Shown: in pieces, positions 8,216-17,568 of the stretch
Position numbering within the stretch: position 1 is the first letter of the stretch
Layout of the letters: the number at the start of each line of letters is the position of its first letter
From: Candidatus Solincola sediminis
GTDB taxonomy: Bacteria > Actinomycetota > Geothermincolia > Geothermincolales > RBG-13-55-18
Assembly (NCBI GenBank): GCA_001767605.1
Contig: MELM01000045.1
Coordinates: 28,825-61,787 of the forward strand
Length of the DNA stretch: 32,963 bases
Direction of reading: 5' to 3'
The notes under the pieces: generated by a model
What the model saw: only the letters and a program-made list of their open reading frames with translations
Databases searched by the model: none
What the model was told of the DNA's origin: nothing
Translations under genes and position numbers: made by a program

Positions 8216-9567
8216 CTCCCGTTTCCGGAACGGCCCCTTGCGTATCGCTCGATCTTCTGCAGCCTGCCTGGAGCCGCAAGAGCGATAATCCGGTCGTCCT
8301 TTTGGAACCGTTCATCCCTCGAGGGAAAGACGAGCTTCCCGTCTCTTTCTAAATAACCCACTCTCATCCTGAGATTTTCCTCACCCCAGGCTACTTTTTT
8401 TCCAACCAGTTTCTCCGGACAAATGAAATCTACGAGGCTCCGCGTGTTGTTGCAGCAGGCCGCCAGGACTCTTGCTTTTGGCCTGAGGATCTTTTCCAAC
8501 ATTCCTCGCGTTACAAGCGCCGTGCCGCAGACATAGTCCATGCCCAAGGCCTCGAATGTTTCCGTTTTATCGGGATTATAGAGCCTGGCAATGACCTTTG
8601 GCACGCGGAAGATATGCTTCACCACCTCCGCTGTCATCAAGTTGGTGTTGTCGTAGTTGGTTACGGAGGCGAACATATCCGCTTCGTTTATTCCCGCTCG
8701 GTTCAGGGTTTCCTCATCGAAGGAATAACCGGCTATTGCCTCCCCGCTGAATGTCTTCGAGAGTCTGTGGAAGGAGGACTCGTCTTTATCTATGACAGTC
8801 ACGCCATATCCATCCTGCGATAGCATATCCGCCAGTTGGGCGCCGACCCTGCCGCAACCCGCGATTACAACCTTGGCTCCTTCGCTGACCTGGCTCGATA
8901 GCTGCTTATCTCCGGTATCCTTTACACCCCAGAAGAAAGATAGAATTCGTGTCGTTCCTTCCTTGACGGCCATCACCAATCTATCGCCGGGATTAAGCCG
9001 AGTATCATCATCCCATTCGATGTTCTTATTCCCACTGAAGAGGCTGAGCACTTTATGTTTGTTAATATCATGGACACTGGAAATCGCTCTGTCCCGCGAT
9101 GCGTTATCAACGGTGAGTTCAACGATTTCCACTCCCAATTCCGGATCTTCGTTTAGAACTATGAGATTTCCTTGCAGGAGCTTATCCATGATTCGTTCAG
9201 CGAGGAGGGTAGTTCCGCAAACATAGTCGATTCCCATTTTATGGAAGGTCTGTTTCTTATCCGGATTGTAGAGGCGGGCGATGACGGTAGGGACTTTAAA
9301 AATATTCGAAGCTATCTCGGCGGTCATCATGTTCGTGTTGTCGTAATTGGTTACGGCCGCCAGCGCATCCGCGGTTTCGATGCCCGCTTCCTTCAATAAT
9401 TCCTCATCAAATGCAACTCCCTGCATGGTGATGCCGTTGAAAGTTCCTCCAAGGCGATTGAACGAGTTGGGGTTTCTGTCAATAACGACTACATTATGTC
9501 CTTCGTACGCCAGAAACTGGGCAAGATGGGCGCCGACCCTTCCACAGCCCGTTATGATGATATGCAC
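8212..9567 (-). CDS. trkA: TrkA with two tandem RCK modules (451 aa)
   Basis: Both halves carry GCGRVGA.LA, VTNYDNTN.MTAE, IARLYNPDK and GxDYVCGTxL. Confidence 0.92.
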   Translation of the reverse strand: MHIIITGCGRVGAHLAQFLAYEGHNVVVIDRNPNSFNRLGGTFNGITMQGVAFDEELLKEAGIETADALAAVTNYDNTNMMTAEIASNIFKVPTVIARLYNPDKKQTFHKMGIDYVCGTTLLAERIMDKLLQGNLIVLNEDPELGVEIVELTVDNASRDRAISSVHDINKHKVLSLFSGNKNIEWDDDTRLNPGDRLVMAVKEGTTRILSFFWGVKDTGDKQLSSQVSEGAKVVIAGCGRVGAQLADMLSQDGYGVTVIDKDESSFHRLSKTFSGEAIAGYSFDEETLNRAGINEADMFASVTNYDNTNLMTAEVVKHIFRVPKVIARLYNPDKTETFEALGMDYVCGTALVTRGMLEKILRPKARVLAACCNNTRSLVDFICPEKLVGKKVAWGEENLRMRVGYLERDGKLVFPSRDERFQKDDRIIALAAPGRLQKIERYARGRSGNGR

Positions 9568-9585
9568 TCCTAGATTTCTCCTTAT

Positions 9586-9620
9586 GGTTCCAGAAGGGGG
9601 TCAGGTCCCTTTGTAGAACC
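9586..9620. repeat. Degenerate relative of the 33-bp palindrome
   Basis: ggttccagaagggggtcaggtccctttgtagaacc; imperfect arms, shared GTCAGG centre and CCTTTGT side. Confidence 0.6.
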
Positions 9621-9621
9621 C

Positions 9622-10281
9622 TTATTCCATCAGGGCGGAGAGCGGTGATTCGCTTCCCTTCTCCCTGATGATGATCAAGTTGTCATCGGCCCTGAGCTCA
9701 ATGTCGCCGGACGGGACGACGACCTCGTGTTCACGAAAAATAAGTACAAGGAGCAGTCCCGGCGGAAACTGCAGCTCCTTTATCTTGCGACCCACTACCT
9801 TCGAGCCTTCCGCAATCGCCAGCTCCACCATCTCCACGTTCTCTTCCTCGAAATCGAGCAGGCTGAGCAAGTGATGGTGGGGAAGGTGGTGCTCCACCAA
9901 CGAGTGGATCGTGGAGACATTACTGACCGTCGGCTTGATTCCCAGCATATCGAAGGTCGATTGATTTCTAGGGTCGTTCACCCTGGCTATAACATTGTGC
10001 ACCGCGTATTTGTCCCTGGCGAGCTGGCTTATGATGATATTATCCTCATCGTCCCCGGTCACAGCGATGACGTAATCAGACCTTGTGATTCCGGCTTTCT
10101 CCAGCACCCGGGTCTCGGTTCCGTCACCGAAGATGGCCGCGTAGCCGAATTCCCGGTCCAGGTCCTCGTACTTGTGGCGCTCGCTCTCGACCAGGGCCAC
10201 CTCGTAGCCATCTCCAATCATGGAACGGGCAAGATTGGTGCCGATCTTACCGCCACCGACTATGAGAACGAAGAGCCGCAT
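9622..10281 (-). CDS. trkA: TrkA/RCK family protein
   Basis: 'LFVLIVGGGKIGTNLARSMIGDGYEVALVESE', 'AVTGDDEDNIIISQLARDKY', 'ARVNDPRNQSTFDMLGIKPTV'; ATG 10281 or TTG 10284. Confidence 0.9.
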   Translation of the reverse strand: MRLFVLIVGGGKIGTNLARSMIGDGYEVALVESERHKYEDLDREFGYAAIFGDGTETRVLEKAGITRSDYVIAVTGDDEDNIIISQLARDKYAVHNVIARVNDPRNQSTFDMLGIKPTVSNVSTIHSLVEHHLPHHHLLSLLDFEEENVEMVELAIAEGSKVVGRKIKELQFPPGLLLVLIFREHEVVVPSGDIELRADDNLIIIREKGSESPLSALME

Positions 10282-10697
10282 CAAGATACCTCCAAGTCGC
10301 CTTCGCAGATCGCCTCATGCATGGCCTCTACCGTCAGCTTTACCGGGCATATAACGTCGAAGCCCCGCCCGGCATAGAAATCCGCCCGGTTGGGATCGAA
10401 AACCCGCACCACGACGCAGGGTACCTTGAATTGTTCACGGGCTATCTGCGCGACTACCAGATTGGTGTTGTCACCATCGGTTGCGACCAGGCAGATATCG
10501 CAATCTTCTATACCCGCCCGCTTCAGGATCTCGATATCCAGGCCGACTCCTTTGAGGAACCTTCCCTTGAAACCAAGCCCGAGGTTCTCCGAGGTCTCCT
10601 CCAGCTCGTCTATAACGTTCACGGTGTGCCCTTCCGCGGCATATCGCAGGGCGAGGCCCGAACCGACTCTGCCGCAACCTATGATCAGTATGTTCAT
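10281..10697 (-). CDS. TrkA-N-only protein (no TrkA-C domain)
   Basis: ~138 aa; 'NILIIGCGRVGSGLALRYAAEGHTVNVID', 'VATDGDNTNLVVAQIAR'; ends directly after the Rossmann domain. Confidence 0.85.
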   Translation of the reverse strand: MNILIIGCGRVGSGLALRYAAEGHTVNVIDELEETSENLGLGFKGRFLKGVGLDIEILKRAGIEDCDICLVATDGDNTNLVVAQIAREQFKVPCVVVRVFDPNRADFYAGRGFDVICPVKLTVEAMHEAICEGDLEVS

Positions 10698-10707
10698 CAC
10701 ACGCTCC

Positions 10708-11232
10708 TTAAGACCCTTGTTTACCCGATAATATTGCTACCGTACAATCGGCGTTTTCCTTGACATATCTCGCGATCTTTTGGGTTGCGGCCTCCATCGC
10801 ACCGCTCGCACCAAGATCCATGATTAAGAGATCGAACCCTTGTTCCGCCTGTGTATCCAGGATGACTTTACTGGCCATGCGTGCTTTCTCCAACCTCGGG
10901 ATCAGTCTCTTTCCGAATCTCCTCCCGACGTAGGAAGCCAGTTCAAGCTCACGCAAGGCGACCGCCACTTCATCCTCGGCCGTCACTTCGAGTGGGCGAT
11001 CCACCCCTATCTCGATGACATACAGGGTCTCCACCATCCCCTTGCGGCCGGCCATCCTCACCGCCATGTTCACCGCCCGGTGACTGAAGTTGCTCTGCAC
11101 CACGGCCAATAGCACTTTAGCGTAAGCTCCTTCGGCCTCGTGCCGTGCTTCATGTCTATTATTAATAAAGAACAACACAAGCAGGCACAGCACACCGACT
11201 CCCAATCCTGAACCAAGGCCGGCCCAGAACAC
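10708..11232 (-). CDS. Universal stress protein-type domain with N-terminal TM helix
   Basis: N-terminal 'GLGVGVLCLLVLFFINN' then 'KVLLAVVQSNFSHRAVNMAVRMAG ... FDLLIMDLGASG...'. Confidence 0.75.
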   Translation of the reverse strand: MFWAGLGSGLGVGVLCLLVLFFINNRHEARHEAEGAYAKVLLAVVQSNFSHRAVNMAVRMAGRKGMVETLYVIEIGVDRPLEVTAEDEVAVALRELELASYVGRRFGKRLIPRLEKARMASKVILDTQAEQGFDLLIMDLGASGAMEAATQKIARYVKENADCTVAILSGKQGS

Positions 11233-11234
11233 TA

Positions 11235-12347
11235 TTACTCACCGCCCTCTTCACGCGGGTCCTCGCCTATTACATGCACATCAACCTCTTTCAGCTCCGA
11301 CATGATCCTGTAGAGTAGGGTATTGCGGCCACGGCTCAAGGGGTTTAGTGTTCGAGGCCTCCCCATAAAGATCTGGCTCACTTTCTTCTCCCTGGCGACA
11401 GCAATTATGCCGGATGCCGCATCGGGTGAGGACAGTTCTACAAAATCGGCCCCAAGAAGCTGAGACAGGTCGTGGAGTGATTTTATCCGCTCGCGCTCCT
11501 CTTCTGAATATTCTCCGTCGCCCTCACGCCTCCATGTCAAGGGCCTCTTTATATATGCAACTACGAGATCAGCATTGAGGCGCTTAGTCATCCTCCAGGC
11601 TCGGCGGATAAGGCGCTGGGCGTTGGTCTCCGGCCGCACGCATACCATGATCCTCTCGGCTGTCACCGGTGCCGCTAACTGTTCCTCCGAGCTTGCTATC
11701 TCCTCGACTTCGTCCGCGACTTCGCGCAGGGCCAGCTCCCTCAAGGCGGTGAGATTGGCCTTTTGAAAAAAGTTGCCAAGTGCCGCTTCCACCTTGCCCG
11801 GTGCGTATATTTTGCCGCCCTTCAGTCTCTCGATCAGTGCTTCCGGACTTATGTCTATCAGCCTCACTTCTTCAGCCCTTTCCAGTAAATAGTCCGGAAA
11901 GGTCTCACGTATCTTCACTCCGGTGAGTTCAAATACGAGGTCATTCAAGCTCTCGAGATGCTGGATATTTACGGTAGTCCAGACGCCTATTCCATGATCG
12001 AGAATGGTTTCGATATCCTGGTAGCGCTTGCGGTGGACCGACCCCGGTACGTTGGTATGGGCCATCTCATCTACCAGCGCTAACTGCGAATGGACGGCGA
12101 GCACGGCGTCCAGGTCCATCTCCTCGAAACTCGCGCCCCGATATTCCATATTTTTCCGCGGTATCACCGGGATATCGTCGATCATCCGTTCGGTATCGGC
12201 CCGGCCGTGACTCTCGATATATCCCACCCTGACATCCACACCGCTCTTCAATTGCTGTTGGGCTTCGGAAAGCATGGTATAGGTCTTACCGACTCCGGCG
12301 GCGGAGCCCAGGAATATGGTGAGCTTCCCCTTGGCATTATTTTCCAA
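11235..12347 (-). CDS. kdpD-like: KdpD N-terminal sensor region (KdpD domain plus USP-like domain) lacking TM and histidine kinase domains
   Basis: Walker A 'GSAAGVGKTYTML', 'DVRVGYIESHGRADTERMIDDIPVIPRKNMEYRGASFEEMDLDAVL', 'LVDEMAHTN', USP-like 'ERIMVCVRPETNAQRLIRRAWRMTKRLNADLVVAYIKRP'; ends at 370 aa. Confidence 0.9.
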   Translation of the reverse strand: MENNAKGKLTIFLGSAAGVGKTYTMLSEAQQQLKSGVDVRVGYIESHGRADTERMIDDIPVIPRKNMEYRGASFEEMDLDAVLAVHSQLALVDEMAHTNVPGSVHRKRYQDIETILDHGIGVWTTVNIQHLESLNDLVFELTGVKIRETFPDYLLERAEEVRLIDISPEALIERLKGGKIYAPGKVEAALGNFFQKANLTALRELALREVADEVEEIASSEEQLAAPVTAERIMVCVRPETNAQRLIRRAWRMTKRLNADLVVAYIKRPLTWRREGDGEYSEEERERIKSLHDLSQLLGADFVELSSPDAASGIIAVAREKKVSQIFMGRPRTLNPLSRGRNTLLYRIMSELKEVDVHVIGEDPREEGGE

Positions 12348-12350
12348 AAG

Positions 12351-12935
12351 CTACGTCCCCATGATTCTAAATGCTTCCAGGACGGTGTCAGCCGCTTGCT
12401 CAATGCTTATGGACGTCGTATTGATCACCAGATCATGCAGCAGCGGATCGTTCCAGTCCGCCTCGAAGAGATAATTGTGATAGGCGGTGCGCGCATAATC
12501 GGAATTTATGACCATGCGCCGCGCTTCATGCCCGCCGGCTTTCCCCTTCAGCTTGTATTGCTCCGCGATTCGTGGGATGCGCACCTCAAGTTCGGCCACG
12601 AGATGTACGCGGAATATCCTGGAATCGCCCTGCATTATGATATGCGCCCCCCTGCCAAGGATTACCACCCGGCCCTCACCAACAACTTCCCTTATCACAT
12701 GGCTCATTGAATCGATATACTTCTCCGACCTTTCCCTGAAGGTTATCCGGTCCTGCAGGCTCAAGCGCTGCTCGAAAACCCGTTCGATCTTTCTCTCGTC
12801 GGTGCCGCTCTTCCTGGCCGCCTCCGTGATTAATTCCTTACCCACCAGCCGCCATTCCAGCCGCTCTGCGACTATTTCCGCAATTCTGCGTCCCCCACTC
12901 CCCATCTGGCGCGAGATGGTTATCGCCGTCTTCAC
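12351..12935 (-). CDS. Cytidylate kinase-like family protein
   Basis: 'AITISRQMGSGGRRIAEIVAERLEWRLVGKELI'; GTG 12935 overlaps kdpC stop (GTGA) with AGGGGAGG upstream. Confidence 0.8.
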   Translation of the reverse strand: MKTAITISRQMGSGGRRIAEIVAERLEWRLVGKELITEAARKSGTDERKIERVFEQRLSLQDRITFRERSEKYIDSMSHVIREVVGEGRVVILGRGAHIIMQGDSRIFRVHLVAELEVRIPRIAEQYKLKGKAGGHEARRMVINSDYARTAYHNYLFEADWNDPLLHDLVINTTSISIEQAADTVLEAFRIMGT

Positions 12936-13507
12936 TGTCGGACCTCCCCTAGCATCTTCCAAATCTCTACATTCAATTCAAGCACATTGACCCTCGGTTC
13001 GCCGAAAACCCATAAGAAACGGCCTCTTTCGTACTTTGCGATTAAAGCCCTCAAGGCATCCTCCAAAATGCCGGTGCTCTCTGCGATCCTCGACACCTGC
13101 AGGTAAGCCGACCGTAATCCTATCTCGGGGTCGAGCCCGGAAGCCGATGCGGTTACCATTTCCGCCGGAACGTCTTCCGGCTTTATTCCAGGATTTTCCA
13201 GAAGGATCTGGTTGAGTCTCTCTTCAGCCCGGAAGACGAGCTCAGGATTGGAGGGTCCCAGGTTCGAGGCTCCACTCGCCATGGCATCGTACCCGCCCGC
13301 CGAGAGGCGGCCGTGAAAGTACTCAGGCGACGAGAACTCCTGCCCTATATTCCTCGCCCCAACGACCCGGCCATCCACCTCGATCATATCTCCGTCCGCC
13401 TTGGAGGGAGTCAGGCGGGCTATGCCTGAAAAAGCGAACGGATAAACGAGGCCGAGGAGCAGCACGGCCAGCATTATTATCTTCACTATTCGCTTGGCGT
13501 CGTCCAT
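12932..13507 (-). CDS. kdpC: Potassium-transporting ATPase subunit C
   Basis: 191 aa; 'GQEFSSPEYFHGRLSAGGYDAMASGASNLGPSNPEL', 'VPAEMVTASASGLDPEI'. Confidence 0.95.
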   Translation of the reverse strand: MDDAKRIVKIIMLAVLLLGLVYPFAFSGIARLTPSKADGDMIEVDGRVVGARNIGQEFSSPEYFHGRLSAGGYDAMASGASNLGPSNPELVFRAEERLNQILLENPGIKPEDVPAEMVTASASGLDPEIGLRSAYLQVSRIAESTGILEDALRALIAKYERGRFLWVFGEPRVNVLELNVEIWKMLGEVRQ

Positions 13508-13519
13508 CTCGGTCTCCTA

Positions 13520-15571
13520 TCAGAAGTGAAACAACCGCAGCAGCATATCTATCAGCTTTATCCCTATAAACGGGGCGATGAGGCCTCCGATTCCATATAT
13601 TAGAATATTTCGCCGCAGGATGGCCGATGCGCCCAGCGGCCTGTACTTGACCCCTTTCAAAGCCAGAGGCACCAGGGCAATGATTATGAGGGCATTGAAG
13701 ATGACGGCCGAGAGAATAGCGCTGTGATGGCTGTAGAGGCGCATGATGTTAAGCGATGCCAGACCCGGAATGTAGGCCATAAAGAGGGCCGGAATAATCG
13801 CGAAGTACTTCGACACGTCGTTGGCAATGCTGAAGGTGGTAAGGCTGCCCCTGGTTATCAGGAGTTGCTTCCCTATCTCCACCACTTCGATCAGCTTGGC
13901 CGGGTCGGAATCGAGGTCCACCATGTTACCGGCCTCCTTGGCCGCCTGCGTACCGCTGTTCATGGCCAGGCCGACATCGGCGATGGCGAGAGCAGGAGCG
14001 TCGTTGGTGCCGTCACCGGTCATAGCCACCAACTTGCCCTGCCCCTGTTCGTTGCGGATTAAGCCCATCTTATCCTCGGGTTTCGCCTCCGCTACGAAAT
14101 CATCCACCCCTGCCTCACCGGCTATGGTCTTCGCCGTAAAAGGATTGTCACCGGTAATCATCATGGTCTTGATACCCATGGCCCGCAAACGCTCGAAGCG
14201 CTCGCTGATACCCGGTTTTACGACGTCCTTCAACTCGACGAGGCCGATTATATCCCCGTCGCGGGCAACGGCCAGCGGCGTCGACCCCTGACTGGCTATG
14301 AACTGGACGGATTCCTCGTAATGAGAGGGAAGAACATGGCCGGCCGCGACTGCGTATTTGGCGATGGCGTCCGCCGCACCTTTGCGATAACTGTTATCCG
14401 CACAATCCAACCCGCTCATACGCGTCTCGGCAGTGAATTCGACTACGACGCAGTTCTCGGGCTTCGTGACCTCGATGCCGAGTTTTTTACCCAGGGTGAG
14501 TATCGATTGACCTTCGGGCGTGCCGTCACCAAACGAGGAAAGCATGGCCACCTCTCCTACTTCGTCCTCGTTGTGCCCTTCGAAGGGGCTGAACTCGTTG
14601 GCGAAACGGTTCCCGAAGGTTATGGTTCCCGTTTTGTCGAGAAGGAGGGTGTTGATATCACCTGCCGCCTCAACCGCGCGGCCCGACATCGCGAGCACGT
14701 TGTATTGAGTAAGGCGGTTGATGCCCGCGATACCTATCGCGGAGAGCAGGCCGCCGATAGTGGTGGGGATAAGGCACACCAGCAGGGCTACCAGCGAGGT
14801 GACGTCGGGACGGGCCTCGAGGTAGCCGCCCAAGGGGCTCAAGATGAAAACCACTACCAGGAATATTATGGTAAAAGCCACCAGCAGGATCGAGAGGGCG
14901 ATTTCGTTGGGGGTCTTCTGGCGCTGGGCGCCCTCGACAAGGCTTATCATCTTGTCCAGGAAGCTCTCTCCAGGATTGGCAGAGATTTTGATCTTAATCT
15001 GGTCGGAAAGCACCATTGTCCCGCCGGTAACCGAACTAAAATCGCCACCCGCCGCCCTTATCACCGGGGCCGACTCCCCGGTAATGGCCGATTCGTCCAC
15101 GCTGGCTATGCCTTCGATCACCTCGCCGTCCCCGGGAATCACATCGCCCGCTTCGGCTACTACAACCTGGCCTTTCCTCAACTCGCCCGCCGAGACCATC
15201 TTTATTTCACCGTTGTCTTGAAGCAGCTTGGCGGTCGTTTCCACCCGGGTTCGCCGCAGCGTCTCGGCCTGGGCCCTGCCCCGACCCTCGGCCACCGCTT
15301 CGGCGAAGTTGGCGAAAAGGACCGTGAACCACAACCAGAGGGATATGAGGGCGGCGAAAGCGACGCTTCCTTGCCCTCCCTCAACTCCGTTGATCGCGTA
15401 CCTGATAAAAAAATAGGTGGTTATGACAGCGCCGATTTCCACGACGAACATCACCGGATTACGGATAAGATTCATGGGATTGAGTTTCTTGAAGGAGTTG
15501 ATGACGGCCTCCTTTATAAGGGCCGCATCCATCAGCTTGCCCGCTTCGGCTTTGCCCTCGTTCCCTGCCAT
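13520..15571 (-). CDS. kdpB: Potassium-transporting ATPase subunit B
   Basis: P-type motifs '[11 protein letters not shown]', '[31 protein letters not shown]', '[18 protein letters not shown]'. Confidence 0.97.
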   Translation of the reverse strand: MAGNEGKAEAGKLMDAALIKEAVINSFKKLNPMNLIRNPVMFVVEIGAVITTYFFIRYAINGVEGGQGSVAFAALISLWLWFTVLFANFAEAVAEGRGRAQAETLRRTRVETTAKLLQDNGEIKMVSAGELRKGQVVVAEAGDVIPGDGEVIEGIASVDESAITGESAPVIRAAGGDFSSVTGGTMVLSDQIKIKISANPGESFLDKMISLVEGAQRQKTPNEIALSILLVAFTIIFLVVVFILSPLGGYLEARPDVTSLVALLVCLIPTTIGGLLSAIGIAGINRLTQYNVLAMSGRAVEAAGDINTLLLDKTGTITFGNRFANEFSPFEGHNEDEVGEVAMLSSFGDGTPEGQSILTLGKKLGIEVTKPENCVVVEFTAETRMSGLDCADNSYRKGAADAIAKYAVAAGHVLPSHYEESVQFIASQGSTPLAVARDGDIIGLVELKDVVKPGISERFERLRAMGIKTMMITGDNPFTAKTIAGEAGVDDFVAEAKPEDKMGLIRNEQGQGKLVAMTGDGTNDAPALAIADVGLAMNSGTQAAKEAGNMVDLDSDPAKLIEVVEIGKQLLITRGSLTTFSIANDVSKYFAIIPALFMAYIPGLASLNIMRLYSHHSAILSAVIFNALIIIALVPLALKGVKYRPLGASAILRRNILIYGIGGLIAPFIGIKLIDMLLRLFHF

Positions 15572-15592
15572 ATTGGTCTTCTTTTCCTTTGG

Positions 15593-17287
15593 TTATCCGA
15601 ATAACGCGAAATGCTCGGCCAGGGGCCCCAGGGCCAGGACCGGGAAGAATGTGAGAGCCCCGATTATTATTATGATTCCGATAAGTAAGCCCGCGAACAG
15701 CGGCGTATCGGTGCGGAAGGTCCCCTCCGATTCCGGTAAGATCTGTTTTTCGGCCAGCGAGCCCGCCACGGCCAGTATAGGGATGAAGATGGCGTAACGG
15801 CCTATCAGCATGGCCACTCCGGTAGTGACATTGAAATAGGCGGAAGAGACGGCCAATCCTCCGAAGGCACTGCCGTTATTGGCGGTTGCGGAGGTGAAAG
15901 CATAGGCCATTTCCGTTATGCCATGTGGCCCACTGTTTAGTATTGCGTTTCGGGCGGATGGTATGGCCAGGGATAGCGTTGTAAAGCCAAGGATGCACAA
16001 GGGATGGATGAGGAGGGCGATAACGCCCAATCTCACCTCGCGCGACTCTATCTTCTTGCCCGTGAACTCGGGAGTCCGCCCGACCATCAGGCCGGCCAGA
16101 AAAACCGTAAAGATTATATATATCAGAATATTTATGAGGCCGGCGCCGGAGGAGCCGAGAACGGTGTTGAGCATCATGCAGCCGATGAGGATCATGCCAC
16201 CTAATGGAGTATAACTGTCGTGCGAGCTGTTCACGCTTCCCGTGGCCGCGGATGTCGTGCTTGCGCCGAACAAAGCGGAATCATCTACACCGTAGCGTGT
16301 CTCCTTCCCCTCCATATTGCCCGCTGTCACATCGACGCCCGTCTCCTCCAGGATCGGGCTCGCCCTCGACTCGAACCACATCGTCAAGCCGGCGAAGATT
16401 ATGAATAAAAGAACTATGGCCGCGAAAATAACCCAGCCCTGCCGGCGATTCTGCAGGTAGAGGCCGAGGACATATATCATGGAGGCCGGGACAAGCAGCA
16501 TCAATAATATGAGGATGATATTGCTAACCGGGCTGGGGTTCTCGTAGGGATGGGCGGAGTTGGCATTAAAGAAGCCGCCGCCGTTATTCCCGATGTGTTT
16601 GATCGCCTCCAATGTCGCTACAGGCCCCCTCGCTATCTCCTGCTGCTCACCCTCGAGTGTTAGGACCCGGGCCGGGCCCTTCAGGGTTTGAGGAACCCCG
16701 AGTGGAATGAGGACTAGGGTAAAAAGCAGCGCCAGGGGAAGGAGTATACGCAGGATAGCCCGGATGAAATCGGCGTAGAAATTACCCAGGAAGGGATTTG
16801 CCCGCCTCGAGAGCCCTCGCATGAATGCTATTGCCATGACAATGCCGGAAGCGACCGAAGTGAACATACAAGTGGTTATGACTATCATCTGGGAAAGATT
16901 GGAAGCCTGCGTTTCCCCGGCATAGGCCTGCCAGTTGGTATTGGTCCCGAAGCTCACCGCCGAGTTGAAGGCCAGATCGGGGCGCATGCCCGGCGCTTGT
17001 GCCGGGTTAAGTGGCAAATGCCCCTGCAGCCTGAATATCAGGTAGGCGAAGAAAATGATGGCGAAGTCGAGGGCGATCATACGCAGAATGTAGCCGGTCC
17101 ACTTGTATTCCTTATCTTTGTCGATCGACAGGAAGCGGAAGATAAACCGCTCCACCGGTCCGAGTATGGGATCGAGGAAGGTGTGCTCACCCTCGAAAAC
17201 ATGAAAAATGTAAGTCCCGAGCGGTTTGATCATGAGGCCGATGATGACGGCCACGATTGCGATTTCGGCCCAGCCTCTGTAAGTCAT
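15593..17287 (-). CDS. kdpA: Potassium-transporting ATPase subunit A
   Basis: 'AVSFGTNTNWQAYAGE', 'HIGNNGGGFFNANSAHPYENPSP', 'SATANNGSAF'. Confidence 0.97.
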   Translation of the reverse strand: MTYRGWAEIAIVAVIIGLMIKPLGTYIFHVFEGEHTFLDPILGPVERFIFRFLSIDKDKEYKWTGYILRMIALDFAIIFFAYLIFRLQGHLPLNPAQAPGMRPDLAFNSAVSFGTNTNWQAYAGETQASNLSQMIVITTCMFTSVASGIVMAIAFMRGLSRRANPFLGNFYADFIRAILRILLPLALLFTLVLIPLGVPQTLKGPARVLTLEGEQQEIARGPVATLEAIKHIGNNGGGFFNANSAHPYENPSPVSNIILILLMLLVPASMIYVLGLYLQNRRQGWVIFAAIVLLFIIFAGLTMWFESRASPILEETGVDVTAGNMEGKETRYGVDDSALFGASTTSAATGSVNSSHDSYTPLGGMILIGCMMLNTVLGSSGAGLINILIYIIFTVFLAGLMVGRTPEFTGKKIESREVRLGVIALLIHPLCILGFTTLSLAIPSARNAILNSGPHGITEMAYAFTSATANNGSAFGGLAVSSAYFNVTTGVAMLIGRYAIFIPILAVAGSLAEKQILPESEGTFRTDTPLFAGLLIGIIIIIGALTFFPVLALGPLAEHFALFG

Positions 17288-17296
17288 TTCGCCGTC

Positions 17297-17380
17297 CTAA
17301 AATTTCTCCGGCCGGATGAGTGCATAGAAGAGATATACGAGAATCGCCAATGCTATCAACGCGACCACCAATTCTTCCAT
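17297..17380 (-). CDS. kdpF: KdpF small subunit (27 aa)
   Basis: My translation: MEELVVALIALAILVYLFYALIRPEKF*; immediately upstream of kdpA with KdpF-like 'Y-ALIRPEKF' end. Missing from the ORF track. Confidence 0.9.
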   Translation of the reverse strand: MEELVVALIALAILVYLFYALIRPEKF

Positions 17381-17388
17381 CCCCACAC

Positions 17389-17472
17389 CTACAGTTTTTC
17401 ACACGCTTTAAGCAGGAGAAAAAATGAAGCAAGAGCGGCCAGCAACACCACGGCGAACAACAGATCGAGCAT
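17389..17472 (-). CDS. Candidate 27-aa membrane peptide upstream of kdpF
   Basis: My translation: MLDLLFAVVLLAALASFFLLLKACEKL*; GGGAG upstream; single hydrophobic helix. Confidence 0.7.
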   Translation of the reverse strand: MLDLLFAVVLLAALASFFLLLKACEKL

Positions 17473-17539
17473 CAGGATACTCCCGCTTCTCTCTTACAAC
17501 CTCATAAATAATGCATGCCGACCAGGCCCTTAAACGCTT

Positions 17540-17568
17540 ATTATATCTCCGCGAGCAGTGCATGTTAA
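17540..17568 (-). promoter_or_regulatory. Predicted sigma-70-type promoter for the kdp/trk operon
   Basis: On the minus strand TTAACA (17568-17563), 17-bp spacer, TATAAT (17545-17540). Confidence 0.6.

Noticed and set aside
14321-15604. 427-aa plus-strand ORF
   Set aside because: Fully antisense to kdpB, an unambiguous P-type ATPase gene; composition is typical of a GC-rich shadow ORF.
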